Of a DNA stretch of 64,000 bases, positions 1-11,947 are shown piece by piece; the first letter of the stretch is position 1, and every line of letters starts with the position of its first letter. The DNA lies in NCBI RefSeq assembly GCF_902148855.1, contig NC_043966.1, positions 30,729,647 to 30,793,646 of the forward strand, given 5' to 3'. A program made the translations under genes and the position numbers. Under the pieces are notes generated by a model. It worked only from the letters and a program-made list of their open reading frames with translations. It did not search any database and was not told the origin of the DNA. Source of the DNA: Sphaeramia orbicularis. Its lineage: Eukaryota > Chordata > Actinopteri > Kurtiformes > Apogonidae.

Positions 1-145
1 AACCCACATGCTCTCTTCTGCACATGCTCTGTTCCATTGAGGTCAAAACTAGATGTTTCAGCAAAATAATGTCCCTTGAAACACTTCACATGTTAAAGCT
101 GTCAACAATTCAGTTTTGTGATTTTTTCTGTTAATGATCCACAAC

Positions 146-201
<56 letters not shown>

Positions 202-248
202 TCTTATTCTTATTCTTATTCTTATTCTTATTCTTATTCTTATTCTTA
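146..248. repeat. Compound microsatellite, (AAT)n then (TTCTTA)n
   Basis: About 55 bases of AAT units run directly into eight or so TTCTTA units. It is a simple repeat with no coding content. Confidence 0.95.
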
Positions 249-377
249 AGGAGTCACTGGTTCAGTTACAGAGAAAGCCCACAATTGGTCCCATATGCCT
301 TATTCTCTTTTAAAAGTGTGACTTTCTGTCCACTTTATGTATGAATATCTAAGACTGAAAAATAGAATCTGAATTAA

Positions 378-917
378 CACATGAAGACCCAAACAGCCAC
401 CAACGACCAAAACCATGTACTGATGGAAAATGTTTAATAACTTCTGATCCACTAATCCCACCAATATATGTAAACAATTGGTGTAAAATACAGTTTGTCG
501 TCTTTTCATGGTCATCAGATATGACCCATTTGGATGTTCAGAGGCTACGTAGTGAACATGGAAACACTGTCATCTTCTACAACATTCATTCACCGGTAAA
601 ATCCATGGAGTTGGATCAATGACAGTAGATGGACACACTTGTTTTATGTGCAGTTAATAATACATTTTTGTGAAATAGTCACTTTTTCCTCAGTTTTCTC
701 TGTTTTTCATATAACCCTGAATTTTACTCTGAGCTTTTATGATCATCCACATGACTAGTACATTAAATATAGGAAAATACCTGATGTACACTAGAAAAAA
801 ATGCAAAAAGCAGAGGATAATGTTATAATAAAACCCAATAAGTCACTTCAGAAAAGTTAAATATAGAGAAAAAAATATCTTGGAACTGCCACCAAAGTGA
901 CGCTGGGTCTTTATGGG
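378..917. mobile_element. TTAA-flanked MITE, piggyBac-like (copy 1)
   Basis: The element is bounded by TTAA on both sides (374-377 and 918-921). Its terminal inverted repeats match: the left end reads cacatgaagaccca and the right end reads tgggtctttatggg. The interior is AT-rich and encodes no transposase. The whole element is the reverse complement of the copy at 5418-5974, sharing for example the block that gives ccatgaaaagacgacaaa on the other strand. TTAA target duplication with ends starting CCC is characteristic of piggyBac-type transposons. The family assignment is inferred from ends and target site only. Confidence 0.75.
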
Positions 918-1050
918 TTAAAAAAACAAAACAAAACAAAAAACAGCAGAATCTACCCGCTCAGCAGCAGAGACAACTAGGGCAAAAGTCCTGTAGGTAG
1001 AACCAGATATCTGGTTTGAGTTAAAATCTAGTCTGAGGTGACTTTTAAAT

Positions 1051-1117
1051 GTTGTTTGTTTGTTTGTTTGTTTGTTTGTTTGTTTGTTTGTTTGTTTGTT
1101 TGTTTGTTTGTTTGTTT
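1051..1117. repeat. (TTTG)n microsatellite
   Basis: About sixteen TTTG units form a simple repeat upstream of the lectin gene. Confidence 0.95.
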
Positions 1118-1619
1118 AGAAAGGGTACATAATGAATCAGGGAAGGACTAATAGGATGAATCAGGCAGCTGAAGTGTGTGTCCATTTCATCATTTCTAAA
1201 CTTTTTTTATTTATATTATTTTCTCATAATGTTGCAACACAGAACTGGAGCCTTTAGACATGGTATATTGCATTTTCACAGCTTTTCTATTTGTCTTTTA
1301 TTGATTGTAAAGAAACAACGGAAAAACAAAAAGATTAGTGACCTCTGAAACTGACTCGTCTGCTTATTTAAAACCAGTGATATATGTTAAGGTGTATGTT
1401 TACAGAACATGTAAATCTGAAGGCAATGTATGTACAGTACAAGTCAGATTTGCGTGACCACTGATTTTGCATAAGGAATGAGACACAAGCAGACCTGAGA
1501 AGTCAGCTACACAAATGAGGTAATAACAACCTCATTCATGACTTAATTAATTCAGAGACACAGGTGGACTCCACAGTGTTTGCCCATTTCTGCGTGGACA
1601 TCAGTTCATCAGCACCAAG

Positions 1620-3545
1620 ATGGAAAGACTCTCAGTATGGGTGTTTTACCTCTCAGGTCAGTGAAATGTTTGACAAAATAATGTACAACAGCTACAACTA
1701 TTAAACAGATGTTACCCTTTGATTTGAAGTACATTAAAAAGTGTTTTAGACATGTTTTCATAATATATGTGTTTGTTTGTTTTTTGTGGTTTTCCTGACA
1801 CTGAATTAAATCAAAAAGTAATATATGTGTTTGAGCAGCTTACAAATTAAAGATGTAATCAGATGGACTCATCCTTCTAATGTACATCTCTCCACAGCCT
1901 GGAGCATCTCCACATGCCTCCCCCGTCAGTACCACTATGTCAATGAATTAAAGACCTGGACTGAAGCTCAGTCCTACTGCAGAAGACATTACACAGACCT
2001 GGCCACTATTGGAAACTTCACAGAGGTGGACCAGCTGATCAACTCAGTGTCTGGTGGAAATGTCTCTGAGGTGTGGATTGGTCTGTTCATTGAAGTGGGC
2101 TGGAGGTGGTCCAATGGATACACAAGCAATGAACCTGGATACACAAACTGGGATAAATATAAGGGTGAACCACATTTTAAATCAGCTTATGAATTCTGTG
2201 TAGTCCATAATTCAAATGGATGGTCAGATTATACCTGTCAAACGCCCAGTCCATTTTTCTGTTACTCAGGTAAGCATTCATCAAAGCATATTAGGATCAT
2301 GAAAAAACCTGAGGGAATTCAGTTTGTAAACATAACACAGACCCTCTTTACCTGCAGGGACACAGTTTGTTCATATTACTGAAAGACTCAATTCAACCGA
2401 TGCTCAGATGTACTGCAGGTCTGAGTACATAGACCTGGCCACCGTGAAGAACGCCAGCGATGACCAGATGATCAACAATGTTGCATCATCTGACATCCCA
2501 TCCTGGATTGGTTTATTCAGAGAGCCTATTTTCAACTGGTCTGATGGGAGCAGCTTCTCATTCAACTACTGGTATGATGGTTCCAATCCATTTGGTTCAC
2601 TGAAGGTCATATGTGGTGTTGCATCTCTGGAGAATTCAGGAAAATGGAGGTTTTTACCCTGTGACAGCAGAAGACAATTTGTCTGCCATTACACCCCCCC
2701 TGGTGAGTGATTTACTGTCCCTCAGTGAAAAAGAGAGAGAGTTGCACTACTGTCTATATACAGTCGCAGAAAAAATGATCAGACCATCAAAAGTCATCAA
2801 AAACAATGGTTATGCAATTAAGTACTAACTTCTGTGTGTATCATGTGACTAAAACAGACAGAAATGAAAACATGGAATGCCTAAAAGTACTGTTTTTGGC
2901 AGTACAATGCCATAGCTATTGATGTAAGAACTGAAGTGATTTTGGTTATTACCAAGAAAACCATGGAAAAGGGCTGGATATCAGCTATTGAATGAAACTC
3001 TTATGAGCTATTTTTGTTGTTATCATTATATTTGTCCAAGCAAATGTATCTTTAGTTGTACCAGGCATTAAAAGGAACAAGTAATTGAAGAAAACAAGGG
3101 TGGTCTGATAATTTTTTCCGTGACTATATAGAGGAGCACTTTCAATGCAGTTTTATGTTGTCGCTTTTTTTTTTTTTTAGTTGTGAAGAAGCAGACAGCG
3201 AAGCTGAGGATGAAGGTGGAGGACTCCTCTGTGGACCTGAATGATCCTGTTATCAGAGCAGACATCCTGAAAAAGGTAAGTCTCCAACAAACAACTGGAC
3301 AAATGATCTGTCTGTCATCTTTCATATTCATCAGCATGTCCATGTGGTATTTTCTCTGTTTTATTTTCTTTTATGAAATCAAATTGTTTGTTTATGTATT
3401 TTTCCCTATTTTTGTTTCACAGCTGCAGGACAAACTGAACATGACTGGAGTGACCCTGAAGTGGCGAGAACAGCCTGATGGGAAAGTGTTCCACAAGGAG
3501 AAGAAACATCCTCTGAAAATGAAGGAAAAGAAAACTGAGCTCTGA
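1620..3545 (+). CDS. Secreted two-domain C-type lectin-like protein (CLEC20A/mannose-receptor-like)
   Basis: Five coding exons join in phase: 1620-1656, 1898-2269, 2358-2702, 3181-3275 and 3423-3545, giving 323 residues. Exon 1 gives a short hydrophobic leader (MERLSVWVFYLS). Exon 2 is one C-type lectin domain with the WIGL core and the spaced cysteines of the fold; exon 3 is a second domain with another WIGL. Exons 4-5 encode a basic, lysine-rich tail (KLRMKVEDSS, then VTLKWREQPDGK) typical of fish lectins annotated as macrophage mannose receptor-like or CLEC20A-like. No EPN/QPD or WND calcium-sugar motif is visible, so sugar binding by the classical mode is doubtful. There is no transmembrane segment, so it is probably secreted. 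AATAAA at about 3594 fits polyadenylation. A decayed tandem copy lies downstream. The domain call is firm; the exact family member is uncertain. Confidence 0.82.
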
Positions 3546-3589
3546 AATTTAACCTGCACTTTACTGAAAATCACTTGATCATTTGCGTT

Positions 3590-3606
3590 TTTAAATAAAG
3601 GTTATT
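3590..3606 (+). terminator. Polyadenylation signal of the lectin gene
   Basis: AATAAA occurs about 50 bases after the lectin stop codon at 3545, a normal distance for a short 3' UTR. Confidence 0.5.
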
Positions 3607-4333
3607 CTGATTATTACCCAGCCCCCTGAAGGAGAGGCAAGGGGTATTGTTTTTGGTTTGGTTTGGTTTGTTTCTTTGTTTGTTAACACTCTAGCTCTCA
3701 AATTATTGGTTGAATTCATACCAAATGGGGTTTATAGATTGCCAGTGACCCAAAATAGATGTCATTACATTTTGAGAAAAGTGGGTCAAAGTAAAAAAAA
3801 AATTTGTGAATTTATAAAAAAAAAAAAAAATTCCCATTTACTTATAATGGCCAAAATTTAAAATGTCTATAAAACATCAGTTTTGTTTCAATTTACTTCA
3901 AACTTACCACATATATAGACGTAACTGATATGCTGACATCAGCACACACATAGACATGATGACATCAGCTGGATCAATGCCAAAATAACATACAATAAGT
4001 GCGAGGGGAGGGGTTTGTTGTGCCTGGGACCATTTGTTTCCTCATTTTTGAAGTGAAGAATTTCAGCAGCTGAAAAACATACTAAACATCCGATCATTAT
4101 TTGATCTCCGATTATTCAAGTGATCATGTAAACAGCATAATGATAGTCTTTATCAGATAGCAGCAGATTTGGCAGATTTTACTAATGATCTGATGTCTTT
4201 GTGCATGCGTACCTGTTCATCTGACTTATTTTGTTCCACTCCATCTGCACACGAGTATAAAAAATCCAATTATGGATTGAAACATGTAAACAAGGGTTTT
4301 TCAGTTATCACATTCTGAAGTGCATGTACTTCT

Positions 4334-4336
4334 TAC

Positions 4337-4418
<82 letters not shown>
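4334..4418. repeat. (ATT)n microsatellite
   Basis: About 85 bases of ATT units directly precede a LINE 3' tail. The translated Ile run in it is not a gene. Confidence 0.95.
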
Positions 4419-4566
4419 TCTTTTATATTGTTTGTTTTTGCACTATTTGGTTTTTTGCACTATCTTTATGCATGTGCTCTTTATTCTGTTGCTGCCTTGA
4501 CCGCTGAATTTCCCCATTGTGGGATCGATAAATCTAATCTAATCTAATCTAATCTAATCTAATCTA
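4419..4566 (+). mobile_element. LINE 3' end fragment, (ATCTA)n tail
   Basis: The sequence ends in gaatttccccattgtggga, then taaatctaatctaatct repeated. This is the 3' UTR end shared by common fish non-LTR retrotransposons, probably Rex1 or L2 type. Only the tail is present, as expected from 5' truncation. Related tails occur at 48160-48226 and 41406-41590. The clade name is a guess. Confidence 0.6.
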
Positions 4567-5417
4567 AAACTGTCAGATCCTATTATTACAATTATCTGAT
4601 TAGTCCCAGTTATTGGATTTTAATTTTATGGTTTTGTAAACAGCTACTAAAATAATTTTAAGGACAATGCTTAGAAACTGACAGCTGATGAGTTCTGGGA
4701 TGACAGTTTGTGGAGCTGTGTCAAGCTACACTTTTCCTGTTGTTATTAATAAATCAATTGTAACCATTGAAATGTTCCAGGACTCCCTTGCTTCCAATGC
4801 TTTGGGTATGTTTGGTGACTGTTAGTCTTTATCTATTTGAAGAGAGAGTAAAGTACAGACAGACAAGTAAAGTGTGTAGGAAAGATAAGAAACTCTTAAA
4901 ACATAAATAGTTTATATTTCACCTCATGCAATCTGAATGTGGAGACACAAAACTGTTCTACAGAGTTAAACAGTTAACACTTTTTACATCTCTCCTATCC
5001 TGATGAAAAAAAGTCAACTCTGAAGCTTTGAAAACTATTCTATTTCTCTGAAACCCTTTCTAAGTGACAAAGATTAACAGTATATTTGATATCTATATAA
5101 AGCAGCTAAACACTGGCATCACCACATCTTTTGCATCATGGGTTTTATAGGCCTGACGTGAGAACTGACTCAAACAGGAGAGGCATAGGTGTTGGAGTGA
5201 TTTGCCTAATGACACCCACTTAACTCATCAGTGTTTGCCCATTTCTGTGTGGATATCAGTCCACTCAGCCCACAAAACAGCACCAAAACAGAGAGGATCT
5301 TACTGGCGGTCTTATGTCTCTCAGGTCAGTGAAATGTTTAATATTATGTCTGTTTTTATTTTCAAAAAATGGTAAAAATGCTATCAAACCAGTAAGTCAC
5401 TGTCATTGTCAAGTTAA

Positions 5418-5974
5418 CCCATAAAGACCCAGCGCTACTTTTGTGGCAGTTCCCAAATGAATTTTTCTTTTTTTTTTTTTTTAAACCTTTCTTAACTGAT
5501 TTTTCATCATTTATTCTAATATAATTCTCTGTATTTTGCTGTTTTTTGTTTTTTTAAAAGTATAAATCAGGTATTTTCCTCCATTTAATTCACCGATCAT
5601 GTAGATGTTCATAACATCTCAGATTAAAGTTGGAGGGTATTATATCAAAAACAGAAAACTGAAGAAAACAAAACTTTTCCAGTAAAATATATCATTAACT
5701 TAACAGAATCCAAGTGTGTCCATCCAATGTCATTGATCCAACTCCATGGGTTTTACTGGTGAATCAATGTTGTAGAAGATGACAGTGTTTCCACGTTCAC
5801 TACGGAGCCTCTGAACATCCAAATGGGTCATATCTGATGACCATGAAAAGACGACAAAGTGCATTTTATGCCAATTACTTTCATGTATTGATAGGATTAG
5901 TGGATCAACAGGTATTAAACAGTTTACATCAGCAGATGGTTTTAGTCGTTGGTGAATGTTTGGGTCTTTATGGG
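5418..5974. mobile_element. TTAA-flanked MITE, piggyBac-like (copy 2, inverted)
   Basis: It is flanked by TTAA at 5414-5417 and 5975-5978, with ends cccataaagaccca and tgggtctttatggg as perfect 14-base inverted repeats. It is the inverted counterpart of 378-917 and is better preserved at both ends. It has no transposase. It sits in intron 1 of the decayed lectin copy, so it inserted after the duplication or in a non-functional copy. Confidence 0.8.
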
Positions 5975-6106
5975 TTAAAAGTAGACTTAGAAATAACATT
6001 TCAAACTTATTTATCAGTCTAATTGAAAAAAGACATTCTCATGGCCAAACTTCCATAGCACTGTGATATAATGTCAGTAGACCTGGGGGTGTGGAGTCCT
6101 CTAGAG

Positions 6107-6658
6107 CAGGGGTGTCAAACTCATTTCTTCCAGGGGCTGCATTCAGCCCAATTGGATCTCAAGTGGGACCAGTAAAGTAATAGCATCATAACCTATAAAT
6201 AATGATAACTTTTTCTCTTTGTTTTAGTGCAATAAAAAACATTAAATTGCTGATTATATTATTATATTATCTGATAACAAGCATAATATTGTTAAAAAAA
6301 ATTTGGAGTTTGGAAGTAAAATAAGAACAGCTTCTCATTCAATTTCTCATTTGCCCGGGTCATTTTTCTTCTTGGTAGTTCTTCTAGGTTCAACTGGACT
6401 AGATTTCTTCAAAAGAGCAAAACTAGTATGGTTGAATCTACAAAAATGGAGTTGTTTCTATGTATAGGTTATTATGCTATTATTTTTACTTTAGATCATA
6501 TTGGTCTGTATGTGGAACCTGAACTAAAATGAGTTTGACCTCCTTGATTGTTAATATCTTCAGTGCAATTTTTGCACATCACAAATTCATCCCACGGGCC
6601 AGACTGGACTTTTTAATGGCCCTGTTTTGGCCCCTGGGCCACATGTTTGAGACCCCTG
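6107..6658. mobile_element. Non-autonomous hAT-like transposon
   Basis: Ends are caggggtgtcaaact and agacccctg (imperfect inverted repeats). They are flanked by near-identical 8-base duplications, ctctagag (6099-6106) and ctctagta (6659-6666). The 8-base target site and CAGGG...CCCTG ends are hAT hallmarks. The interior holds the usual gggccacatgtttgag stretch and no transposase frame. Confidence 0.75.
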
Positions 6659-6789
6659 CTCTAGTAAGATGCCACACTCATACATTTGGTCGAAAATGGT
6701 GCATTAAAATATAGTTTATATGTGCACACCTTACAAATGACATCAGAGTGACGAGGAATATCGTTAGCCTCGGAGTATAATTACCTAAC

Positions 6790-6948
6790 TACATGGACAA
6801 AAGTATTGGGACATGATGAATACATCTATAACAAAATCTACTGAAATGTCAATCAAAATAAAGTCCAGTTACAATACATCCATCACTTAAAATAATGCCA
6901 TGGGATGTTTGGGGTCACAGCTGCATGGCCAAAAGTGATAGTGTGTAT
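6790..6948. mobile_element. Possible Tc1/mariner-type MITE
   Basis: The left part carries atggacaaaagtattggga, a motif recurrent at the ends of fish Tc1-like MITEs. The right part carries atggccaaaagtgatagtg, which could be the degraded opposite end. No clear TA duplication was confirmed. Confidence 0.35.
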
Positions 6949-7983
6949 TTATGAACAGCACAGCAGCAGTAAGTTTATTAACAGCGTATCAGTATATGAT
7001 GGTCATTAAAGTTCTGTGCTCTGTGATTGTACACTCTGGGACTATGGGATAATAAAGATATATTTATTTGTTATAAAGAGTCTGATCACCCACACTTTTT
7101 ATATTTCAGTGCTTGAGACAAGTAAATGACATGTGTTTTGATGTACATTAAATTAGTGCTGTCTGCTTGGAAACACAGTTTGCAGGATATCCACCCTTTG
7201 CAGGTGCTTTGTGCGTTACTTGCAGTATTTCTGTCTTATGCCTGTGAAAAAGCCGCCGATGCCTTGAAGGATTTGGCCCGTAACAGCATACTATTCATTT
7301 CTTCTGTAGAAATTAGAGGGTAGTAAAGGCTGAGGCTATAGCAAAGAATATGTAAAATAACAATGAGATAATAGACATACGCAAAAATGATGATGGTCTG
7401 ACTGAAAATGTAATAACACAACACATTAAAACCACTTAAACTGTTTTAAATCTTGTCTGTTAATTTACCAACATTCATGATCTGGTGCCATCCCAGATTC
7501 ATCAGCCTCCATGTATGTTCAGGGTACAGTGTGGAACATAACATCACATACAACAACAGTAAGTGCAGTAATGATCAGTGGAATCAAAGAGGACAAATAT
7601 CTGAACTTTGAGTAAACCCATTCAAAGTTTAAACTCTAAACTTAGTTCAATAATAATCCTACAGTCTGCACTGAGGTTGATTATCCCGACATTTTGTTAC
7701 ATAACAAATGATAGATAAACGTATTTATAGGTGGTGTCACACAAGCAAACATTCTCTGAGGTAAATGTGGTGGGTGTATAGGAGTGGAGATGTCTGTTCA
7801 GAGTGGATCATATATGACTCTATACTGCCAACTAGTGGCCAAACTATAGTAGTGCTAGTTTATAGAGGCTTAAAGCTTTTTTTTTTTTTTGCAATTATTT
7901 TTATTGAAGGTATGACGGCGTATTAAGAAAAATAGGACATTTCCAATCACAGAATTACAGTTTACCTTCTTTTTTGATACATA

Positions 7984-8055
7984 TATGCATGTATACACAC
8001 ATTTACACACACACATATGTATATATGTATATATGTATATGTATGTATGTATGTA

Positions 8056-8119
<64 letters not shown>

Positions 8120-8146
8120 CATATATATGTACATACACACACACGT
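7984..8146. repeat. Compound (TATG)n/(TG)n/(TA)n microsatellite
   Basis: A run of tatg units, about 24 TG units, then TA and CA units. Long open frames of Cys-Val or His-Thr in it are artefacts of the repeat on both strands. Confidence 0.95.
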
Positions 8147-8192
8147 ACAAAAACAACAAATGAAGAAGCATTAGAGTGTCACAGAAAAACAA

Positions 8193-8640
8193 AAATTAAA
8201 TCAAATGTACAAAGAAATGATTGCTTTGACATGGAAAAAGATGGGTAAACTGCGTGTTACTGAGTGGTTCAGAGAACTGGCTCTCTGTCGACCTCTGGAA
8301 ATAATTACTTTTATACTTAAAGGTAAACAGCATTTGTTTCATAAAGTGTGGGGACGCTTTATACCATATCTTGAGAATAATGATTTATTACACCTAATGA
8401 ATGAACCTGGAGAGAAATAGCTACACCCTCTGTGTATCCATGTATCTATTTTAGATACATGGAATTTTCTTCTTTTTTTTTTTTTTCTTCTACCTTGTGA
8501 ATGGACTCTTGTGTACTCATACTCGTGCTGAATGCAACCTTTGAACCACCGTGTTTGTAAGTTGTTATTGTGTACTGTTGTGAAAACAAAAAACAAAATC
8601 AATAAACACATTGGTTAAAAAAAAAATGTACAAAGAAATA
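8193..8640 (+). mobile_element. L1-type LINE 3' end, 5' truncated
   Basis: An open frame from about 8205 to 8420 reads as the extreme C-terminus of an L1-clade reverse-transcriptase protein. It carries the WF...LALCRPLEIITFILKGK pattern followed by KVWGRFIPYLE, as in fish L1 ORF2 tails. A 3' UTR with AATAAA and a poly-A tail (8618-8650) follows. The orientation is plus and everything upstream is missing. It lies between the lectin exon copies. Confidence 0.65.
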
Positions 8641-11599
8641 AAAAAAAAAACCTTCACCCTCCCACCCCGAACCCCCACCACCATCACCTCAGCTCATCTG
8701 ACCAGTACAAATTAAAGCTCTTTATAATCATGTTACAGGATTAATCCTAATCATACCTGCATGGTGTACTGTGATTGGCATGTTTGCACTTTTCAAGCTG
8801 TTTGGAGAAATCTCATAGAAAAGTGTATTTACTGACTTAATGACTCTGAATTAATTCATATTGAGTTTGTCAAATAAAAGGTTTAATGTTGCACACTACC
8901 AACCCAGGTGAAAACATTAGTACAAATGTCTTTTTGTAGAGTTTGGTTCATATTTATTTCTAAAATCATGCTTAATTGTTCTGCTTTTGTAGGATATTTA
9001 TTCTCTTGTGTTTCTGTATTCACCTATCGCACTGTTCTGTCTTGAAAAAAATAATTACTTATTGATCCATTGATTGATTAATTGATTTGATGGTTAGTTT
9101 GAGCCACTAAGAAGTTACATGTAATCAGACGGACTCATCCTTCTAATGTACATCTCTCCACAGCCTGGAGTATCTCCACATGCCTCCCCCATCAGTACCA
9201 CTATGTCCATGAATTAAAGGCCTGGACTGAAGCTCAGTCCTACTGCAGAAGACCTTACACAGACCTGGCCACTACTGAAAACTTCTCAGAGGTGGACCAG
9301 CTGATAAGCTCAGTGTCTGGTGAAAATATCTCTGAGGTGTGGATTGGTCTGTTCAGTGAAGTGGGCTGGAGGTGGTCCGATGGATACATGAGTAATGAAT
9401 CTGGATACAGAAACTGGAGGAAGAATGTGTTTGAACCAAAATTTCTTTCAGCTAATCAATTCTGTGTCCTCTTTGGAATGACTGTGGTATGGTGGGATTA
9501 TTTTTGCGAAAGTACAAACAGCAAAGTATTTTGGGATCTTGAAAAAGATGACAGAATTCAGTATGTAAACGTAACACAGACCCACTTCACCTGCAGGAAC
9601 ACAGTTTGTTCAAATTGACCAAAAACTGAATCGGACTGATGCTCAGAGCTACTGCAGGTCTAACTACATAGACAACATAGTCCACTCACACTGTGTGCGA
9701 GTGGGACTTACCTTTTAGGCTCGGTCCCAAAAATGAAGAAAATTGAAAAAGGAGAGATATGATGATGTAATTGTGCTATATACTATCAGTATAATATTAT
9801 GGGGATAAAAAATGTTTTCCTTATCACATACTGGACTCTAACTGAGTTTAGGACCAAAGCTAAAACCCACTGAGGAGCTTTTTTTTTTTTTTTTTTTTTT
9901 TCACAAATCTTTATGAATGGGAATAAAGAAAATATAATCTAAAAAACAAACAGCCAGAGATACTATGTTCTATGGTTCTAATTCTATTAAAGTCAGTTAA
10001 TCACATTAACCTAAATTACATTGGGATTTTTATCACATACTGAGGAAAATAAAAAGACTAGAAGTAGATTTCTACAGTTAATAGGCATACTAATATGTCC
10101 AACACTAAAACTCATGCTCAGCTTTACATAAAGATATAAAGTGCATATTTAGAATCTTCACATTAATAAAAAAAAAAAATAAAATTATAATAACAAGGAC
10201 CTAACTTTATCAAGTGTATTGTCAGAGGGAGAAACATTTGTACTTCATTCAGCAGCAATACATGGATTTTGAACTTAAGTAGCAGGTATATTATAACTGC
10301 ATGGTACGATTTGAGTCTGAGATGTAACCTTTATGTAGGAGTTAAAGTCCCTCCACCCCCACCTTTCTGAATTCTTCCTCGAGGACACATGACAGGAAGG
10401 CAACACCCCTAAAAACAAAAGCTTATAGCACAGTGTGACAGTGACGCATCACCACATTACCATCCCTCTGCCCTTTACACTCAGCAAATTAACATTAAAA
10501 CAAGAAATCCTGTAATTTTTTACTAAACCGACTTAAGTAAGAAAACCCAGCATCATGTAAAATGATGGCCCTGCCAAAATGATGCTTGCTCTTTAATCCG
10601 CGAGCTAAATTAATTGCCTTTTGATCCAGCTTATGTACAGGGACATTATGTAACCTGATTTCAAATTTATTTTTTTTTTTACTGATGTTAATTAAAGATC
10701 TGTGAGCTATGATTAGGCAGACAGTGATACTCCAGAGATTGAAATGCATATATTTCTGACTCAGGGAAAACCATGAAACCACTACACAACTTAGAAACAC
10801 AATATATCCACCGACCGTCTGAATGAGTAAAGCAGAGACTCAATCATTTCTAAGAATCCACTGTTCTGAGAATCAGTGTGAAGACCAGTCTGAGTCTGAG
10901 TATTATATATGAGCATAATGTCTTGTGTGTCTGTGTGTGGGAGCGAGCGCACACCACTGAATAGAATTCTATACATCAAAATACCATGAAACATAGAAAG
11001 CTCAGAGTGAGCTGTGGAGGCGGAGAAAGAGCAGCAAAGCGCATGAACTTGCTTCTCAAACACTGAATATCTTTTCCTGCGGTCTGTTACATTCTTCAGT
11101 GTGTGCATTTATTATTCCACCCATGGGTACAAGTGTAGGAACAAAACAAATGTAATGTTTTCCTAGTGATTTGATCACAAATACAAAGAACTGGTATTGT
11201 TCATTAATATTTTGATCCTGATAACTCAGCTTTAATAACACTTCCAATACAATAACTTTTTTCAACCATAATTTCCCATTTTAGCATAAAAAATACACAT
11301 TACATTACAAATCTTAATCAAGTTACTTCTATTTGTATAAACCGGAGTCTAACAACATAAAAATAAATTTTTATAAAGACATTTTTTGATGTTTGTTTTA
11401 CATAATATCATTTATAAATTACTGAAAGCAACTGTTAATGATTCATTTACCAACACTGAAGAGGTTTACTCTTTAGGGATTGAAATTTAGTATCATAGAT
11501 TACCAGAAAATATTCGACATTCGCTCAGTGCATTTAGTTACAAATACTTGCTTATAAAATGTATTTGAATGAAATATAAAGTATCGACATTAACTGTCA

Positions 11600-11850
11600 A
11601 AGTTGTTGAGGTTGTTCTGTTAATGATATATTTTGGTGAAAAAGTCACTTTTCTCTTGTTTTCTCTGTTTTCATATAATAACCTTTGAATTAACTCTAAG
11701 CTTTTATGAATATCTACTTGATAAGAATATTAAATCTAGGAAAATACCTACTTTTGGTATTGGAGCTTTAAAAAAAAAAAAAGCAAAATGTAGAGGAATA
11801 TATTATAGTAAATGATGTCACTTAGAGGGTACATGTAGAGAAAAAATCCA
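11600..11850. mobile_element. Diverged fragment of the TTAA MITE family
   Basis: The run gaaaaagtcacttttctc, catataataacctttgaatt, agcttttatgaatat, aggaaaatacct, then tgtagaggaatatattatag parallels 665-850 of the copy at 378-917. Neither terminal repeat is seen here. It is an old, truncated relative. Confidence 0.55.
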
Positions 11851-11863
11851 CACACAAATATAA

Positions 11864-11947
11864 TGTTGCCTATAAAGCTGGAATAATTTTGTGTTCAGAC
11901 ATTCCTCTTTTTGTAACTATTTCACTCCCATTTTAGGGTTTATTTCA
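11864..11947. mobile_element. Fragment of the mariner-type MITE also at 43454-43661
   Basis: It contains gttgcctataaagctggaat, then gtgttcagacattcctctt. This matches the left half of the 208 bp element at 43454. Only one end is present. Confidence 0.5.

Larger units (their letters stand above)
5290..9675 (+). pseudogene. Decayed tandem copy of the C-type lectin gene
   Basis: An exon 1-like segment at about 5290-5324 ends in the same ctctcag/gtcagtg donor as the functional gene. The position of its ATG reads ACA, so the start appears lost. The upstream tgtttgcccatttctg block is also shared. An exon 2-like segment (9165-9538) keeps an open frame with WIGL and most lectin-domain residues, but its 3' end and donor are replaced by unrelated sequence. 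An exon 3-like segment (9598 to about 9675) stops abruptly after about 75 bases. Exons 4-5 were not found. The distance between exons 1 and 2 has grown to 3.8 kb by insertion of a TTAA MITE, a hAT MITE and a LINE. Start loss, donor loss and truncation together make it a pseudogene. Another reading is alternative exons feeding the upstream gene, but orientation and truncation make that unlikely. Confidence 0.75.

Noticed and set aside
4320-4547. Open frame with about 30 isoleucines
   Set aside because: It is the ATT microsatellite read in one frame and continues into a LINE tail.
7870-8250. Overlapping long open frames on both strands (His/Thr/Tyr and Cys/Val rich)
   Set aside because: They are translations of the TATG/TG microsatellite and have no gene-like composition.
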